From contig QHBM01000123.1 of assembly GCA_003244145.1 (NCBI GenBank), forward strand, positions 614-44,793: a stretch of DNA of 44,180 bases, written 5' to 3'. Positions 18,044 through 25,881 of the stretch are shown here, piece by piece. The notes below the pieces were generated by a model. It did not search any database and was not told the DNA's origin. It worked only from the letters and a program-made list of their open reading frames with translations. Origin of the DNA: Chthoniobacterales bacterium (GTDB lineage Bacteria > Verrucomicrobiota > Verrucomicrobiia > Chthoniobacterales > UBA10450). The position numbers were made by a program, and so were the translations under genes. The first letter of the stretch is position 1. The number at the start of each line of letters is the position of its first letter.

Positions 18044-18976
18044 TTACCTCCCCGGATTTTTCGGGCGCTCGCCGTTGTCGAGATGGGCGCGAAATTCTGT
18101 CGGTGATTGACCGAACACGCGTTTGAATGTGCGGTTAAACTGCGTCAGCGATTGAAAACCAACGTCGTAGGCGACTTCGCTGATCCGCCGACTTGGATTT
18201 AGTAGCTGCGTCCTCGCGTCGTCCAAGCGCACCCGGGCGACGTAGTCGGTGAACCTCAAACCGGTTGATTTGTGAAACACTTTGCAGAAGTGAAACACGC
18301 TCGCGCCCGCCGCCTTCGCTACGTCGGTCAGCGACAGCGGTTCCAATTTGTGTTTATCAATGTATTTCCGGGCTTTTTGCACGAGCGGCGGTTCGGCATT
18401 TTGCCTCTCGAGCATGATCTGATTGATCAGCGCGGAAAGTTGTTCAGCGAAAAAGGAAAGCAACCGGACGATGGCGCCGTACTTATCGGGCGGGATTAAG
18501 GGGTTTTGCTCCCAGGCTTTGCGAAGTTCGTTCGTGAAACGGACGCCGTGTTCCATGACGGTGCGTTTCACCTTTTCGGTGTCGCCCCGTTGCGGCGACT
18601 TCCGCAAGACCTGGCCTATGCGCAAATACCCGATGGTTTGTCCGCCGAGCTTCACTGGCACCGCGGTTTCGGTGAGCCCAAAGGGACAAGTCACCGTGTG
18701 TGGGATATCGCCGGTTTGGTGAATCATGTTCTCGTGCGCCTCCAGGCAAACCGACAGCGTTTCCGGATGCTCGGCGAGGTAGGCGCAGAAAGGGTTCTCG
18801 TTTTTCTTGCCGTGATGGGCGAGCTGCCAGTACTCCAGAGGACGGAGCGTGAGCGGCAATCCGGTCGCTTTGGTAAAAACGCTCTCGTAATCGCGAAATG
18901 ACCGCGAGCGCACCAACATCTCGATCAGTTGTTTGTTGGAGCTACTCTCACCGGATCGTAATGCGGCGTCGGTCAT
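18044..18976 (-). CDS. AraC-family transcriptional regulator with PocR sensor domain
   Basis: A 310-residue protein. Residues about 30-180 match the PocR-type ligand-binding domain (PF10114), with 'YESVFTKATGLPLTLRP', 'CLEAHENMIHQ' and 'GLTETAVPVKLGGQTIGYL'. These sensors bind small molecules and keep conserved Cys and His residues. The C-terminal domain (about 205-300) is a double HTH: 'SLTDVAKAAGASVFHFCKVF', 'RISEVAYDVGFQSLTQFNRT' and 'FGQSPTEFRAHL'. It presumably activates transcription in response to a small metabolite. Candidate targets are the adjacent DoxX gene or the cytochrome operon, inferred only from position. The length is normal for this domain pair. Confidence 0.92.
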   Translation of the reverse strand: MTDAALRSGESSSNKQLIEMLVRSRSFRDYESVFTKATGLPLTLRPLEYWQLAHHGKKNENPFCAYLAEHPETLSVCLEAHENMIHQTGDIPHTVTCPFGLTETAVPVKLGGQTIGYLRIGQVLRKSPQRGDTEKVKRTVMEHGVRFTNELRKAWEQNPLIPPDKYGAIVRLLSFFAEQLSALINQIMLERQNAEPPLVQKARKYIDKHKLEPLSLTDVAKAAGASVFHFCKVFHKSTGLRFTDYVARVRLDDARTQLLNPSRRISEVAYDVGFQSLTQFNRTFKRVFGQSPTEFRAHLDNGERPKNPGR

Positions 18977-19032
18977 AAAGTGAAGGTACCCAATCTAAGC
19001 CAAACCTTCGCGAAATCGGCAATTCTTAATCG

Positions 19033-19329
19033 TTATCGCGGCCGGGAAGGGGGTCGAGTTTCTAATCTATGCACGGACTCGGAAACAACTGGTGACAGCG
19101 ACGCTCCCTCCGACTGAATCGCGAGCATCTTCTCGCGTTTACCGTGCGACCTTGCCGGATCCCTCGAGCAAGCGGTGCGCATCCGATCGCGCCGACAAAG
19201 ATCCGCAATGGGTTTGAGAGAAAAGGGCGGCAGTCCCCAGGGATGAAATCGAACGGCGACAAATCCGGTGAATCCGTCTGAGTAAAGCTTCTTCAGATTC
19301 TCTTTGGGGGCGATCTCGCGATAAAACAT
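19033..19329 (-). pseudogene. Apparent remnant of an AraC-type gene (DUF6597-like N-terminus)
   Basis: The 98-codon reading frame opens with 'MFYREIAPKENLKKL', like the first residues of AraC-type regulators with a DUF6597 N-domain. It jumps directly to 'FVAVRFHPWGLPPF', which in those proteins normally lies about 60-80 residues further in. The remaining C-terminal half is Arg/Ser-rich and resembles no domain. The middle of the N-domain and the whole HTH region are missing. The best reading is a deleted, decaying gene next to two intact AraC genes. Without it, 18977-19429 would be about 450 nt with no recognisable gene. An intact small protein of unknown role cannot be excluded. Confidence 0.45.
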
Positions 19330-19429
19330 GGCCTTGCCATCACGCTAGCCGCCGCGGCATGCGCTTGCGATCCCGGATTGCCGGCGCGCATTTTTCGCGT
19401 AATGCTGAGCGCTCCTGATTTGCTCGATT

Positions 19430-20449
19430 ATGCCAGACCGCGCCCATGCCATAGAAATTGATCCGGAATTGCAGCCGGGCGCACGCAACGCGATTCGCGA
19501 TTGCCTGCGGTTGAAGCCGGCAGAACGCATTACCATCATCACGGATGAAGCGACACGAGATATCGCGGCCGCGCTCCAGGCGGAAGTGGAAGAGGTCGGC
19601 GCAGAACATTCCGTTTTCCTGCTCGAAGAATATGCCGAGCGGCCTCTCATCGACATGCCGCAGATTATTCTCGAGGACCTGGCCCGATCGCAGGTGAGTA
19701 TTTTTTGCGCGCAAACCCAGCGAGGCGAACTGCGTTCGCGCATGCAGATGAGCGCCATCGTGAACAAGAACCGGATTCGCCACGGTCACATGGTCAATAT
19801 CAACCGCGAGATCATGCTCGAAGGAATGCGCGCCGATTTTCTCGCGATCGATGCCCTCAGCCAGCGGTTGATCGAGCGCGCGCGCATGGCCAAGCGCATC
19901 AAATGCACGACGCCCGCCGGCACCGATTACGAAGCGGAATTTTCGCCGGAACTGAAGTGGCTTAAGACCAGCGGCATCATTACGCCGGACAAGTGGGGCA
20001 ATCTGCCGGGCGGTGAAATTTTCACTTCGCCCGCCGATTCGCGCGGAATCTTTGTCGTGGATGGTGTGGTGGGCGATTACCTCTGCCAGAAGTATGGCGA
20101 CCTTCAGGCGACACCTTTGAAAATCGTGGTCGAGAAAAATCGCATCCGCGATCTGCAGTGTGAAAACCAGGAGTTGCTGGAAGAGTTCGGCGCCTACATC
20201 AGCACGGACGAAAACAGTAATCGCGTGGGAGAGTTTGCGGTCGGCACCAACACCGCCTGCACGCACGTGATCGGAAACATCTTACAGGACGAAAAGATTC
20301 CCGGCATCCACATCGCCTTTGGTCATCCCTACGCGGAACACACGGGGCAAAACTGGGTTTCCAAGACGCACATCGACTGCGTCGGCCGCGACTTCGACAT
20401 CTGGTTCGATGAGGAGAAGGTGATGGAGCGTGGGAAGTTTTTGGTGTGA
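19430..20449 (+). CDS. Leucyl aminopeptidase-like metallopeptidase (M29 / AmpS family)
   Basis: A 339-residue protein starting at the ATG at 19430. The C-terminal half has the landmarks of M29 aminopeptidases (COG2309): 'GNLPGGEIFTSP' (first Glu ligand), 'NRVGEFAVGTN' (second Glu), 'GIHIAFGHPYAEHTG' (His ligands) and a final 'HIDCVGRDFDIWFD' (Asp ligand). M29 enzymes are cytoplasmic two-metal exopeptidases removing N-terminal residues. At 339 residues it is a little shorter than the roughly 360-410 usual for the family, mostly in the N-domain. The ATP-grasp-like gene begins 3 nt after its stop, so the two are almost surely co-expressed. The pairing suggests processing of a specific small peptide instead of general proteolysis, which is inference. 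Confidence 0.85.
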   Translation: MPDRAHAIEIDPELQPGARNAIRDCLRLKPAERITIITDEATRDIAAALQAEVEEVGAEHSVFLLEEYAERPLIDMPQIILEDLARSQVSIFCAQTQRGELRSRMQMSAIVNKNRIRHGHMVNINREIMLEGMRADFLAIDALSQRLIERARMAKRIKCTTPAGTDYEAEFSPELKWLKTSGIITPDKWGNLPGGEIFTSPADSRGIFVVDGVVGDYLCQKYGDLQATPLKIVVEKNRIRDLQCENQELLEEFGAYISTDENSNRVGEFAVGTNTACTHVIGNILQDEKIPGIHIAFGHPYAEHTGQNWVSKTHIDCVGRDFDIWFDEEKVMERGKFLV

Positions 20450-20452
20450 GCG

Positions 20453-21640
20453 ATGGATCCGGTCCAGCGTGCGCGGTTTAACGCTGACTTCACGGCCGAC
20501 CGCTACGCCAAACTTCTTCGAACGGCGAACGAGAGCGAATATTGGCCGGTAGATTTCCGGATTTCCGAGAGCCCGATTTTTCTCTCCGACGCTTTCGCCG
20601 ATGAAGTCGAGCAGGCGGCCCAGGAAATCGTCTCACAACTGCGCACGCCGGAATTTGCGCTCCACGCCCGCACGGCCATCCCAGCCGGCCTCGAAGTGCC
20701 CGGAGAATCTCCGCATCCGATTTTCCTGGCCGTAGATTTCGCGATCTGTGAGGAGAGCGGGCGGTTCGCACCACGGCTCATCGAGCTTCAGGGTTTTCCG
20801 AGCCTCTACGCCTTTCAGTTATTCTTGGTCGGCTGCATGCGCAGCGCCTATCCCGCGATCCCGTCAGATTGGATTCCGTTCTTCGGCGGGTTCGATGAAG
20901 AAAGTTATGTTGCTCTGCTGCGTCGCGTCATCATCGCCGACGCCGACACGGAGAATGTTATCCTGCTCGAGGTCGAGCCGGAAAAACAAAACACGCGGAT
21001 CGACTTTGCCTGCACGGACAGCCTGCTCGGGGTTCGTCCGGTGTCGTTGACCGAAGTGACCAAACGCGGCCGGCAATTATTTTATCAGCGCGAGGGGCGA
21101 GAGGTGCGAATCGAGCGCATCTACAATCGGGTAATTTTCGACGAATTGCTGCGCCGGCCAGAGCTCAAAGCCGGCTTCGACTTTCAGGACGATCTCGATG
21201 TGACCTGGGTGGGCCACCCGAATTGGTATTTCCGCATCAGCAAACACACCTTGCCGTTTCTCAAATCGAAGCATGCCTCGCCGGCGTTCTTCGCGGATGA
21301 GTTTCCGGCTGGCGAACAATTGACGGATTTCGTTTTGAAGCCGCTCTACTCGTTCGCGGGTTTAGGCGTCGATCTGGAGCCGACCCGGGAAAAACTGGCG
21401 GTGCTATCGGATCCGCGCGCGTGGATTTTGCAGAAGAAAGTGGAGTATGCCGACTTTGTGCCCACGCCGGACGGGCCGCGCTCAAAGGCAGAGATCAGGA
21501 TGATGTTTGTTTGGCCGGCAGGGGAAGAACCGATGCTGGTCAACAATCTGGTCCGGATGAGTCAGGGAAAAATGATGGGCGTCAAATTCAACAAGGACAA
21601 AACCTGGGTGGGCTCGAGCATCGCGCTGCGCTCCGGGTAA
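20453..21640 (+). CDS. ATP-grasp-like protein of unknown substrate
   Basis: A 395-residue protein, ATG at 20453. No named family is recognised with confidence. Visible features suggest an ATP-grasp-like fold: 'LIELQGFPSLYAFQ' (an E-x-Q/N element like a metal-binding strand, but placed early, at about residues 103-116), and late in the chain 'DFVLKPLYSFAGLGVDL' (candidate ATP lysine plus Gly-containing loop), then 'WILQKKVEY' and 'EIRMMFVW'. Having the metal-type motif before the lysine loop would fit a circularly permuted ATP-grasp, as in glutathionylspermidine-synthase relatives. No signal peptide or membrane helix is present. It is coupled to the M29 aminopeptidase gene upstream. A peptide-forming or amide-forming role opposite to the peptidase is possible but unproven. 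Confidence 0.7.
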   Translation: MDPVQRARFNADFTADRYAKLLRTANESEYWPVDFRISESPIFLSDAFADEVEQAAQEIVSQLRTPEFALHARTAIPAGLEVPGESPHPIFLAVDFAICEESGRFAPRLIELQGFPSLYAFQLFLVGCMRSAYPAIPSDWIPFFGGFDEESYVALLRRVIIADADTENVILLEVEPEKQNTRIDFACTDSLLGVRPVSLTEVTKRGRQLFYQREGREVRIERIYNRVIFDELLRRPELKAGFDFQDDLDVTWVGHPNWYFRISKHTLPFLKSKHASPAFFADEFPAGEQLTDFVLKPLYSFAGLGVDLEPTREKLAVLSDPRAWILQKKVEYADFVPTPDGPRSKAEIRMMFVWPAGEEPMLVNNLVRMSQGKMMGVKFNKDKTWVGSSIALRSG

Positions 21641-21656
21641 TCTTGTCATCGCTCGA

Positions 21657-21672
21657 CCTGGCTCGGGATGAC
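21657..21672. repeat. 16-bp direct repeat, copy 1 (flanks kbl on its 3' side)
   Basis: CCTGGCTCGGGATGAC, in the gap between the ATP-grasp-like gene and the end of kbl. An identical copy lies at 22939-22954. On the minus strand it reads GTCATCCCGAGCC, the core of a sequence type that is often dispersed through bacterial intergenic DNA. Confidence 0.75.
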
Positions 21673-21680
21673 TAAGGAAA

Positions 21681-22862
21681 TTACTTCAGTTCGTTGTTCG
21701 TTTCCGCGAAAGCATTCACGGCGAACTCGAGGTCCGCGCGCGAGTGCGCGGCCGAAACCTGGGTGCGGACGCGCGCGGTGCCGTGGGGCACGACGGGATA
21801 GAAAAAGCCGATGACGTAAACGCCTTTCTCGAGCATGCGCGCGGCAAATTTCTGCGAGAGCGCGGCGTCGCCGAGCATGATCGGAACGATGGGATGCGTT
21901 CCCGGTTTGATCGTTAGGCCACGTTCGGTCAGGGCGTCCCGAAAATATTTTGTGTTCTCCTCGAGTTTGTCGCGCAGCTCAGTGGAATGGCTCAGGAGTT
22001 CGAGCGCCCTGATGGCTGCGGCCACGATCGGCGGCGCGACGCTGTTGGAAAAAAGATAAGGCCGCGACCGTTGGCGGAGCAGCTCGACGATCCGTTTGCG
22101 CGCGCTAGTGAAACCGCCGCTCGCTCCGCCCAGCGCTTTGCCGAGCGTGCCGGTAATGATGTCGATGCGGCCCATGACGCCGCGATATTCGTGCGTGCCG
22201 CGACCGGTCGCGCCCAGAAATCCGGTCGCATGCGCGTCATCGATCATCGTGAGCGCGCCATATTTGTCGGCCAGTTCACACAGGGTGTCGAGCTCCGCGA
22301 TGGTGCCGTCCATGGAGAAACAACCATCGGTGGCGACGAGACGAATGCGCGCTGTGCTGGCCTCGGCCAGTTTCGCTTCGAGGTCGGCCATGTCATTGTG
22401 CTTGTAACGGAAGCGCTGCGCTTTGCAGAGCCGGATGCCATCGATGATCGACGCGTGATTAAGTTCATCGGAAATGACGGCGTCTTCTGGGCCGAGCAGG
22501 GTCTCGAACAATCCGCCGTTCGCATCGAAGGCGGACGGGTAGAGGATCGTGTCTTCGGTGCCGAGGAATCTCGTCAGTTCGTCTTCGAGATCTTTGTGAA
22601 TGTCCTGGGTGCCGCAGATAAAACGGACCGAGGCCATACCGAGGCCGTGGCTATCGAGGGCTTGCTTGGCCGCGGCGATGAGCGCGGGATGATCGGCGAG
22701 ACCGAGATAATTATTCGCGCACATGTTGAGGACGGTGCGTCCACCGCTGATGCCGATCTTCGCGTCCTGCGGGGTGGTGATGATCCGCTCCGTTTTGTAG
22801 AGACCTTGCGACCTGATCTCAGCGAGAGTGTTTGCGAGTTGATGGTCGAATTCCGCGAGCAT
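21681..22862 (-). CDS. kbl: Glycine C-acetyltransferase (2-amino-3-ketobutyrate CoA ligase)
   Basis: A 393-residue PLP enzyme of the alpha-oxoamine synthase family; the length matches E. coli Kbl (398). It converts 2-amino-3-ketobutyrate plus CoA to glycine and acetyl-CoA, the second step of threonine degradation after Tdh. Visible motifs: '[14 protein letters not shown]', '[16 protein letters not shown]', '[14 protein letters not shown]', '[12 protein letters not shown]' (Asp binding the PLP ring nitrogen) and '[13 protein letters not shown]' with Lys242 as the Schiff-base lysine. The N-terminal GTQ..H segment separates it from BioF and KAS. The expected operon partner tdh is on the same strand but more than 900 nt upstream, with a plus-strand gene between. 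The gene lies between two 16-bp direct repeats. Confidence 0.95.
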   Translation of the reverse strand: MLAEFDHQLANTLAEIRSQGLYKTERIITTPQDAKIGISGGRTVLNMCANNYLGLADHPALIAAAKQALDSHGLGMASVRFICGTQDIHKDLEDELTRFLGTEDTILYPSAFDANGGLFETLLGPEDAVISDELNHASIIDGIRLCKAQRFRYKHNDMADLEAKLAEASTARIRLVATDGCFSMDGTIAELDTLCELADKYGALTMIDDAHATGFLGATGRGTHEYRGVMGRIDIITGTLGKALGGASGGFTSARKRIVELLRQRSRPYLFSNSVAPPIVAAAIRALELLSHSTELRDKLEENTKYFRDALTERGLTIKPGTHPIVPIMLGDAALSQKFAARMLEKGVYVIGFFYPVVPHGTARVRTQVSAAHSRADLEFAVNAFAETNNELK

Positions 22863-22920
22863 GATTTGAGAATACGCAGATCAATTCGAATCGACAAAGC
22901 GAATCGCGGCCGTTGATTGA

Positions 22921-22933
22921 TTGCAGACCGCCT
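22921..22933. repeat. 13-nt sequence shared with the rho/DUF4112 gap
   Basis: TTGCAGACCGCCT. Its reverse complement AGGCGGTCTGCAA occurs at 42323-42335, also between genes. At 22921 it sits 5 nt from the 16-bp repeat at 22939. It is possibly part of a dispersed intergenic repeat family. Confidence 0.4.
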
Positions 22934-22938
22934 TTCGT

Positions 22939-22954
22939 CCTGGCTCGGGATGAC
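22939..22954. repeat. 16-bp direct repeat, copy 2 (flanks kbl on its 5' side)
   Basis: CCTGGCTCGGGATGAC, identical to 21657-21672 and in the same orientation. The two copies are about 1.28 kb apart and bracket kbl exactly. Confidence 0.75.
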
Positions 22955-23035
22955 GCTATGTAGTTGTGCGCCTGATTAATTCGATCAAAAAATACTCTTG
23001 CATGTGGTTGTGAATAACTGTTAATAACCTCGCCG

Positions 23036-23773
23036 TTGCGTAACCGGGATTATTTTCTTCTTCTCTGCGCCTCCGTCGGCGTTCTCTTCCTGGGCGCCTG
23101 CGAAACGACCTCGTCCAAACGAACCACCACCACTGCCCTCCCGAAGTATGAAACGCCGTTAGCCAAGCGTGACTTCCAGAACGTCCGGACCACGGCTTAT
23201 ACGCATACCGAAGCGGACCATCTTCCGTACGGAAGTCACAACGCGCTTGGCGGTCAATTGCACGCCGCAACGGGCGCAGTTCGTCGCGCGGAATACACAC
23301 CGCGCGCGATTGCTGTGAGCGGCGACGACCCGGCAGACTATCGGCGCGCCTCCTATTCTGGTCCGGCGCTCGAAAAGTTTTCGCTGAAGGAAACGAAGAC
23401 GACCAAGATCGTGAAAACGAAACACGGTACGAAAAAGGTGACGGTCACGCGAAAGCCCCAGATCGGGAGCGCCGCGGCGGACTGGTCGCGCTGGCCGGCG
23501 GGGACCGTTTTTCGTCTTATCTCGACCGGGCAGGTTTATCGCGTTGACGATTACGGCTGGGCTTTAGCGGGCCGCAACACGATTGATCTCTACATGCCTT
23601 CTCGCAGCTCAATGAATTCCTGGGGCGCGCGCGAAGAAAATATTCAGATTCTGCAATGGGGCGATCCGAGCAGGAGTTTGGGACTCCTGCAAGCGCATCA
23701 AGGATATCGGCATATTCGCCGCATGGTCCTGGAATTGCAGGGTGATGCCGCCGCCGCGGCGAGTCTGGAATAG
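23036..23773 (+). CDS. Lipoprotein with 3D / double-psi-beta-barrel-like domain
   Basis: A 245-residue protein. The only plausible start is the TTG at 23036 (or an upstream CTG at 23018); an in-frame TAA at about 23015 blocks longer versions. The N-terminus 'YFLLLCASVGVLFLGAC' is a lipoprotein signal with lipobox L-G-A-C. The mature part has 'VRTTAYTHTEADH' and, at about 160-205, 'WPAGTVFRLISTGQVYRVDD' followed by 'NTIDLYMPSRSSMNSWG'. This matches the 3D domain (PF06725) of MltA and Rpf-like cell-wall proteins, where Asp residues line the active groove. A Lys/Thr-rich segment lies between. The likely role is binding or cleaving peptidoglycan. It interrupts the tdh-kbl pair on the opposite strand and has its own start region. 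Confidence 0.8.
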   Translation: MRNRDYFLLLCASVGVLFLGACETTSSKRTTTTALPKYETPLAKRDFQNVRTTAYTHTEADHLPYGSHNALGGQLHAATGAVRRAEYTPRAIAVSGDDPADYRRASYSGPALEKFSLKETKTTKIVKTKHGTKKVTVTRKPQIGSAAADWSRWPAGTVFRLISTGQVYRVDDYGWALAGRNTIDLYMPSRSSMNSWGAREENIQILQWGDPSRSLGLLQAHQGYRHIRRMVLELQGDAAAAASLE

Positions 23774-23799
23774 CGGACGCTGGAAGATCTCAGCGGTCG

Positions 23800-24849
23800 T
23801 TAGGTCGCCCAATCGAGAATGATTTTTCCGGAGTTGCCGGATCGCATCAACTCGAAGCCGTCGCGAAAGTCGCGATAGGGGAAATGGTGGGTAATGACCG
23901 GCGAAATATCGAGCCCACTTTGGATTAGCGCCGTCATTTTGTACCACGTCTCGAACATCTCGCGGCCGTAAATTCCTTTGATCGTGAGGCCGTGGAAGAC
24001 CACCAGGTTCCAATCGATCGCGGCGCTGCCGGGCATGATCCCGAGCATGGCGATGCGGCCGCCGTTCACCATCACGTCGAGCATGTCCGTGAACGCTTTC
24101 GGATTGCCCGACATCTCCAGACCGACATCGAAGCCCTCCTTCATCTCGAGTTCTTTCATGGCGTCGTGGAGATTTCGTTCGCGGACGTCGACGGCCAAGG
24201 TCGCGCCCATTTTTCGCGCCAGATCCAGCCGATACGGATTCACATCGGTGATCACCACTTTGCGCGCACCGGCCATTTTGGCGACCGGCACCGCCATGCA
24301 ACCGATCGGACCCGCGCCGGTGATGAGCACATCTTCGCCGACGAGATCGAACGCGAGCGCGGTGTGAACGGCATTGCCGAGTGGATCCGAGCAGGAAAGC
24401 ACGTCCATCGGAATCTTCGGATCGCACCGCCAAAGATTTGTTTTGGGCACGGAAACGTATTCGGCGAAGCCACCGGGCCGATTCACGCCGATGCCTTTCG
24501 TGTTTGGACAAAGGTGCCGCCGCCCTGCCAGGCAATTCCGGCAGTGACCACAAACGATGTGTCCTTCAGTCGTGACTAGCTCGCCTTCCTTGAAGTCATG
24601 GACACCGGCGCCGATTTTTTCGATCACGCCGACGAATTCATGCCCGATTACCATGGGAATGGGAATCGTCTTCTGGGCCCAGGCGTCCCAGTTATATATA
24701 TGAACGTCGGTGCCGCAGATGGATGCTTTCTGCACGCGCATGAGGACGTCGTTAGGCCCAATCTCCGGGATCGCGACTTCTTCCAAATCGAGGCCCGGTT
24801 CGGGCCGGCGTTTTACCAGTGCCTGCATCGTCTTGCTCACGGCGATCAA
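23800..24849 (-). CDS. tdh: L-threonine 3-dehydrogenase
   Basis: A 349-residue zinc-dependent medium-chain dehydrogenase that oxidises L-threonine to 2-amino-3-ketobutyrate with NAD, the substrate of Kbl. Catalytic zinc ligands are Cys45, His70 and Glu71 ('[14 protein letters not shown]', 'VIGHEFVG'). Structural zinc ligands are Cys100, Cys103, Cys106 and Cys114 in '[16 protein letters not shown]'. The Rossmann motif '[11 protein letters not shown]' follows. '[14 protein letters not shown]' is specific for threonine dehydrogenase over other MDR enzymes. The ATG at 24849 is used; the ATG seven codons on (MQALVKRR) aligns better with E. coli Tdh. The start region is divergent from cdsA, which begins about 84 nt away. 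The adjacent kbl supports the call. Confidence 0.95.
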   Translation of the reverse strand: MIAVSKTMQALVKRRPEPGLDLEEVAIPEIGPNDVLMRVQKASICGTDVHIYNWDAWAQKTIPIPMVIGHEFVGVIEKIGAGVHDFKEGELVTTEGHIVCGHCRNCLAGRRHLCPNTKGIGVNRPGGFAEYVSVPKTNLWRCDPKIPMDVLSCSDPLGNAVHTALAFDLVGEDVLITGAGPIGCMAVPVAKMAGARKVVITDVNPYRLDLARKMGATLAVDVRERNLHDAMKELEMKEGFDVGLEMSGNPKAFTDMLDVMVNGGRIAMLGIMPGSAAIDWNLVVFHGLTIKGIYGREMFETWYKMTALIQSGLDISPVITHHFPYRDFRDGFELMRSGNSGKIILDWAT

Positions 24850-24933
24850 ACTAGGTCAGTGGCGCTTGAGCGCAATCATTTCGCTCCTGTTCTGCGCTTG
24901 CCTTTCCCGGGATCATTTCGGATTGTGCTGCGA

Positions 24934-25851
24934 ATGGCCGAGACGCTCGAGCGCGTCGCCGCAGCAAAACCGTCGTCGCCGCGCTCTGTATTTGTTTTTC
25001 GTTTCGCCAGCACGCTTGTCCTCTGGTCGATCGCGCTGGGCATAATCTTTTCCGGTTATGAGCTGGCGTTTTTCGCGTTGATCGGAACCCTCGGACTCCT
25101 TTCGCTCTGGGAATTTTACGGGATGCTCGATCACAAGGGCCTGCCGAATTTCAAGATCACCGCCATGATCTGCGGCGGGGTGATGTTGTGCGGCAGCTTC
25201 TATTATTTTTCCCGGATCGGTCTCGGCCACTCCTACGATTTCGAGATGGCGGTGCTGCTCTTTTTTCTGCTCACGGTTTTCACCAGACAAATGTTCGATG
25301 GCCTGCGGGATGACGCGCCGTTGCGGACGATGGCTTACACGATCTTTGGCCTTCTCTACGTTCTCTGGCTTTACAATTTCATCACGAAAATCGTCTATGT
25401 CGTTCCCCGTTCCCCTAGCGGCGCGGTAACCGGACAATTCTACGTCCTCTATCTGATCGCGATTACCAAGTTCAGTGACATGGGCGCCTATCTGACTGGC
25501 AGTCTGATCGGGCGTCATCCCTTGATTCCGCACATCAGCCCCAAGAAAACGTGGGAAGGTTTTTGCGGCGCGCTCGCGTTTTCGTTGCTGGCCAGTTGGG
25601 GGATGTTCAAGCTGATGCCGGGACATCTCTCCGCGCTGAATTGGACCCACGCGACGGTGTTGGGATTGCTCCTCGGGTTCGCCGCCGTCATCGGAGATTT
25701 GGCGGAATCGATCGTGAAACGGAGCACTGGGGTGAAGGATTCCGGGAATCTGTTGCCGGGTATCGGCGGTGCGCTCGACCTGGTTGACAGCCTTCTGTTC
25801 ACTGCGCCGCTGCTGTTTTTCTACCTTCGCCTGGTCATTCGGCTGAACTAA
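24934..25851 (+). CDS. cdsA: Phosphatidate cytidylyltransferase (CDP-diglyceride synthase)
   Basis: A 305-residue integral membrane enzyme making CDP-diacylglycerol from phosphatidate and CTP, the branch point of phospholipid synthesis. The start taken is the ATG at 24934; the same frame is open further upstream but there it overlaps tdh. About eight hydrophobic helices are visible. 'HISPKKTWEGFCGAL' and 'KRSTGVKDSGNLLPG' mark the CdsA family. The signature usually ends HGG.LDR.D, but here it reads 'GIGGALDLVDS', so the His and Arg are replaced by Ile and Leu while both Asp residues stay. dxr follows 30 nt later and then rseP, the classic cdsA-dxr-rseP order, which supports the call. Confidence 0.92.
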   Translation: MAETLERVAAAKPSSPRSVFVFRFASTLVLWSIALGIIFSGYELAFFALIGTLGLLSLWEFYGMLDHKGLPNFKITAMICGGVMLCGSFYYFSRIGLGHSYDFEMAVLLFFLLTVFTRQMFDGLRDDAPLRTMAYTIFGLLYVLWLYNFITKIVYVVPRSPSGAVTGQFYVLYLIAITKFSDMGAYLTGSLIGRHPLIPHISPKKTWEGFCGALAFSLLASWGMFKLMPGHLSALNWTHATVLGLLLGFAAVIGDLAESIVKRSTGVKDSGNLLPGIGGALDLVDSLLFTAPLLFFYLRLVIRLN

Positions 25852-25881
25852 GGGCGGGCACGAGAAACGATTGTCTTTTAG

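Noticed and set aside
23009-23017. TGTGAATAA, a match to the DnaA-box consensus, upstream of the 3D-domain lipoprotein
   Set aside because: Single copy with no cluster of boxes, AT-rich unwinding element or neighbouring dnaA/dnaN; not enough for an origin.
24598-24933. N-terminal extension of cdsA to an upstream ATG
   Set aside because: It overlaps the tdh coding region on the other strand and the added residues are not membrane-like or conserved-looking.
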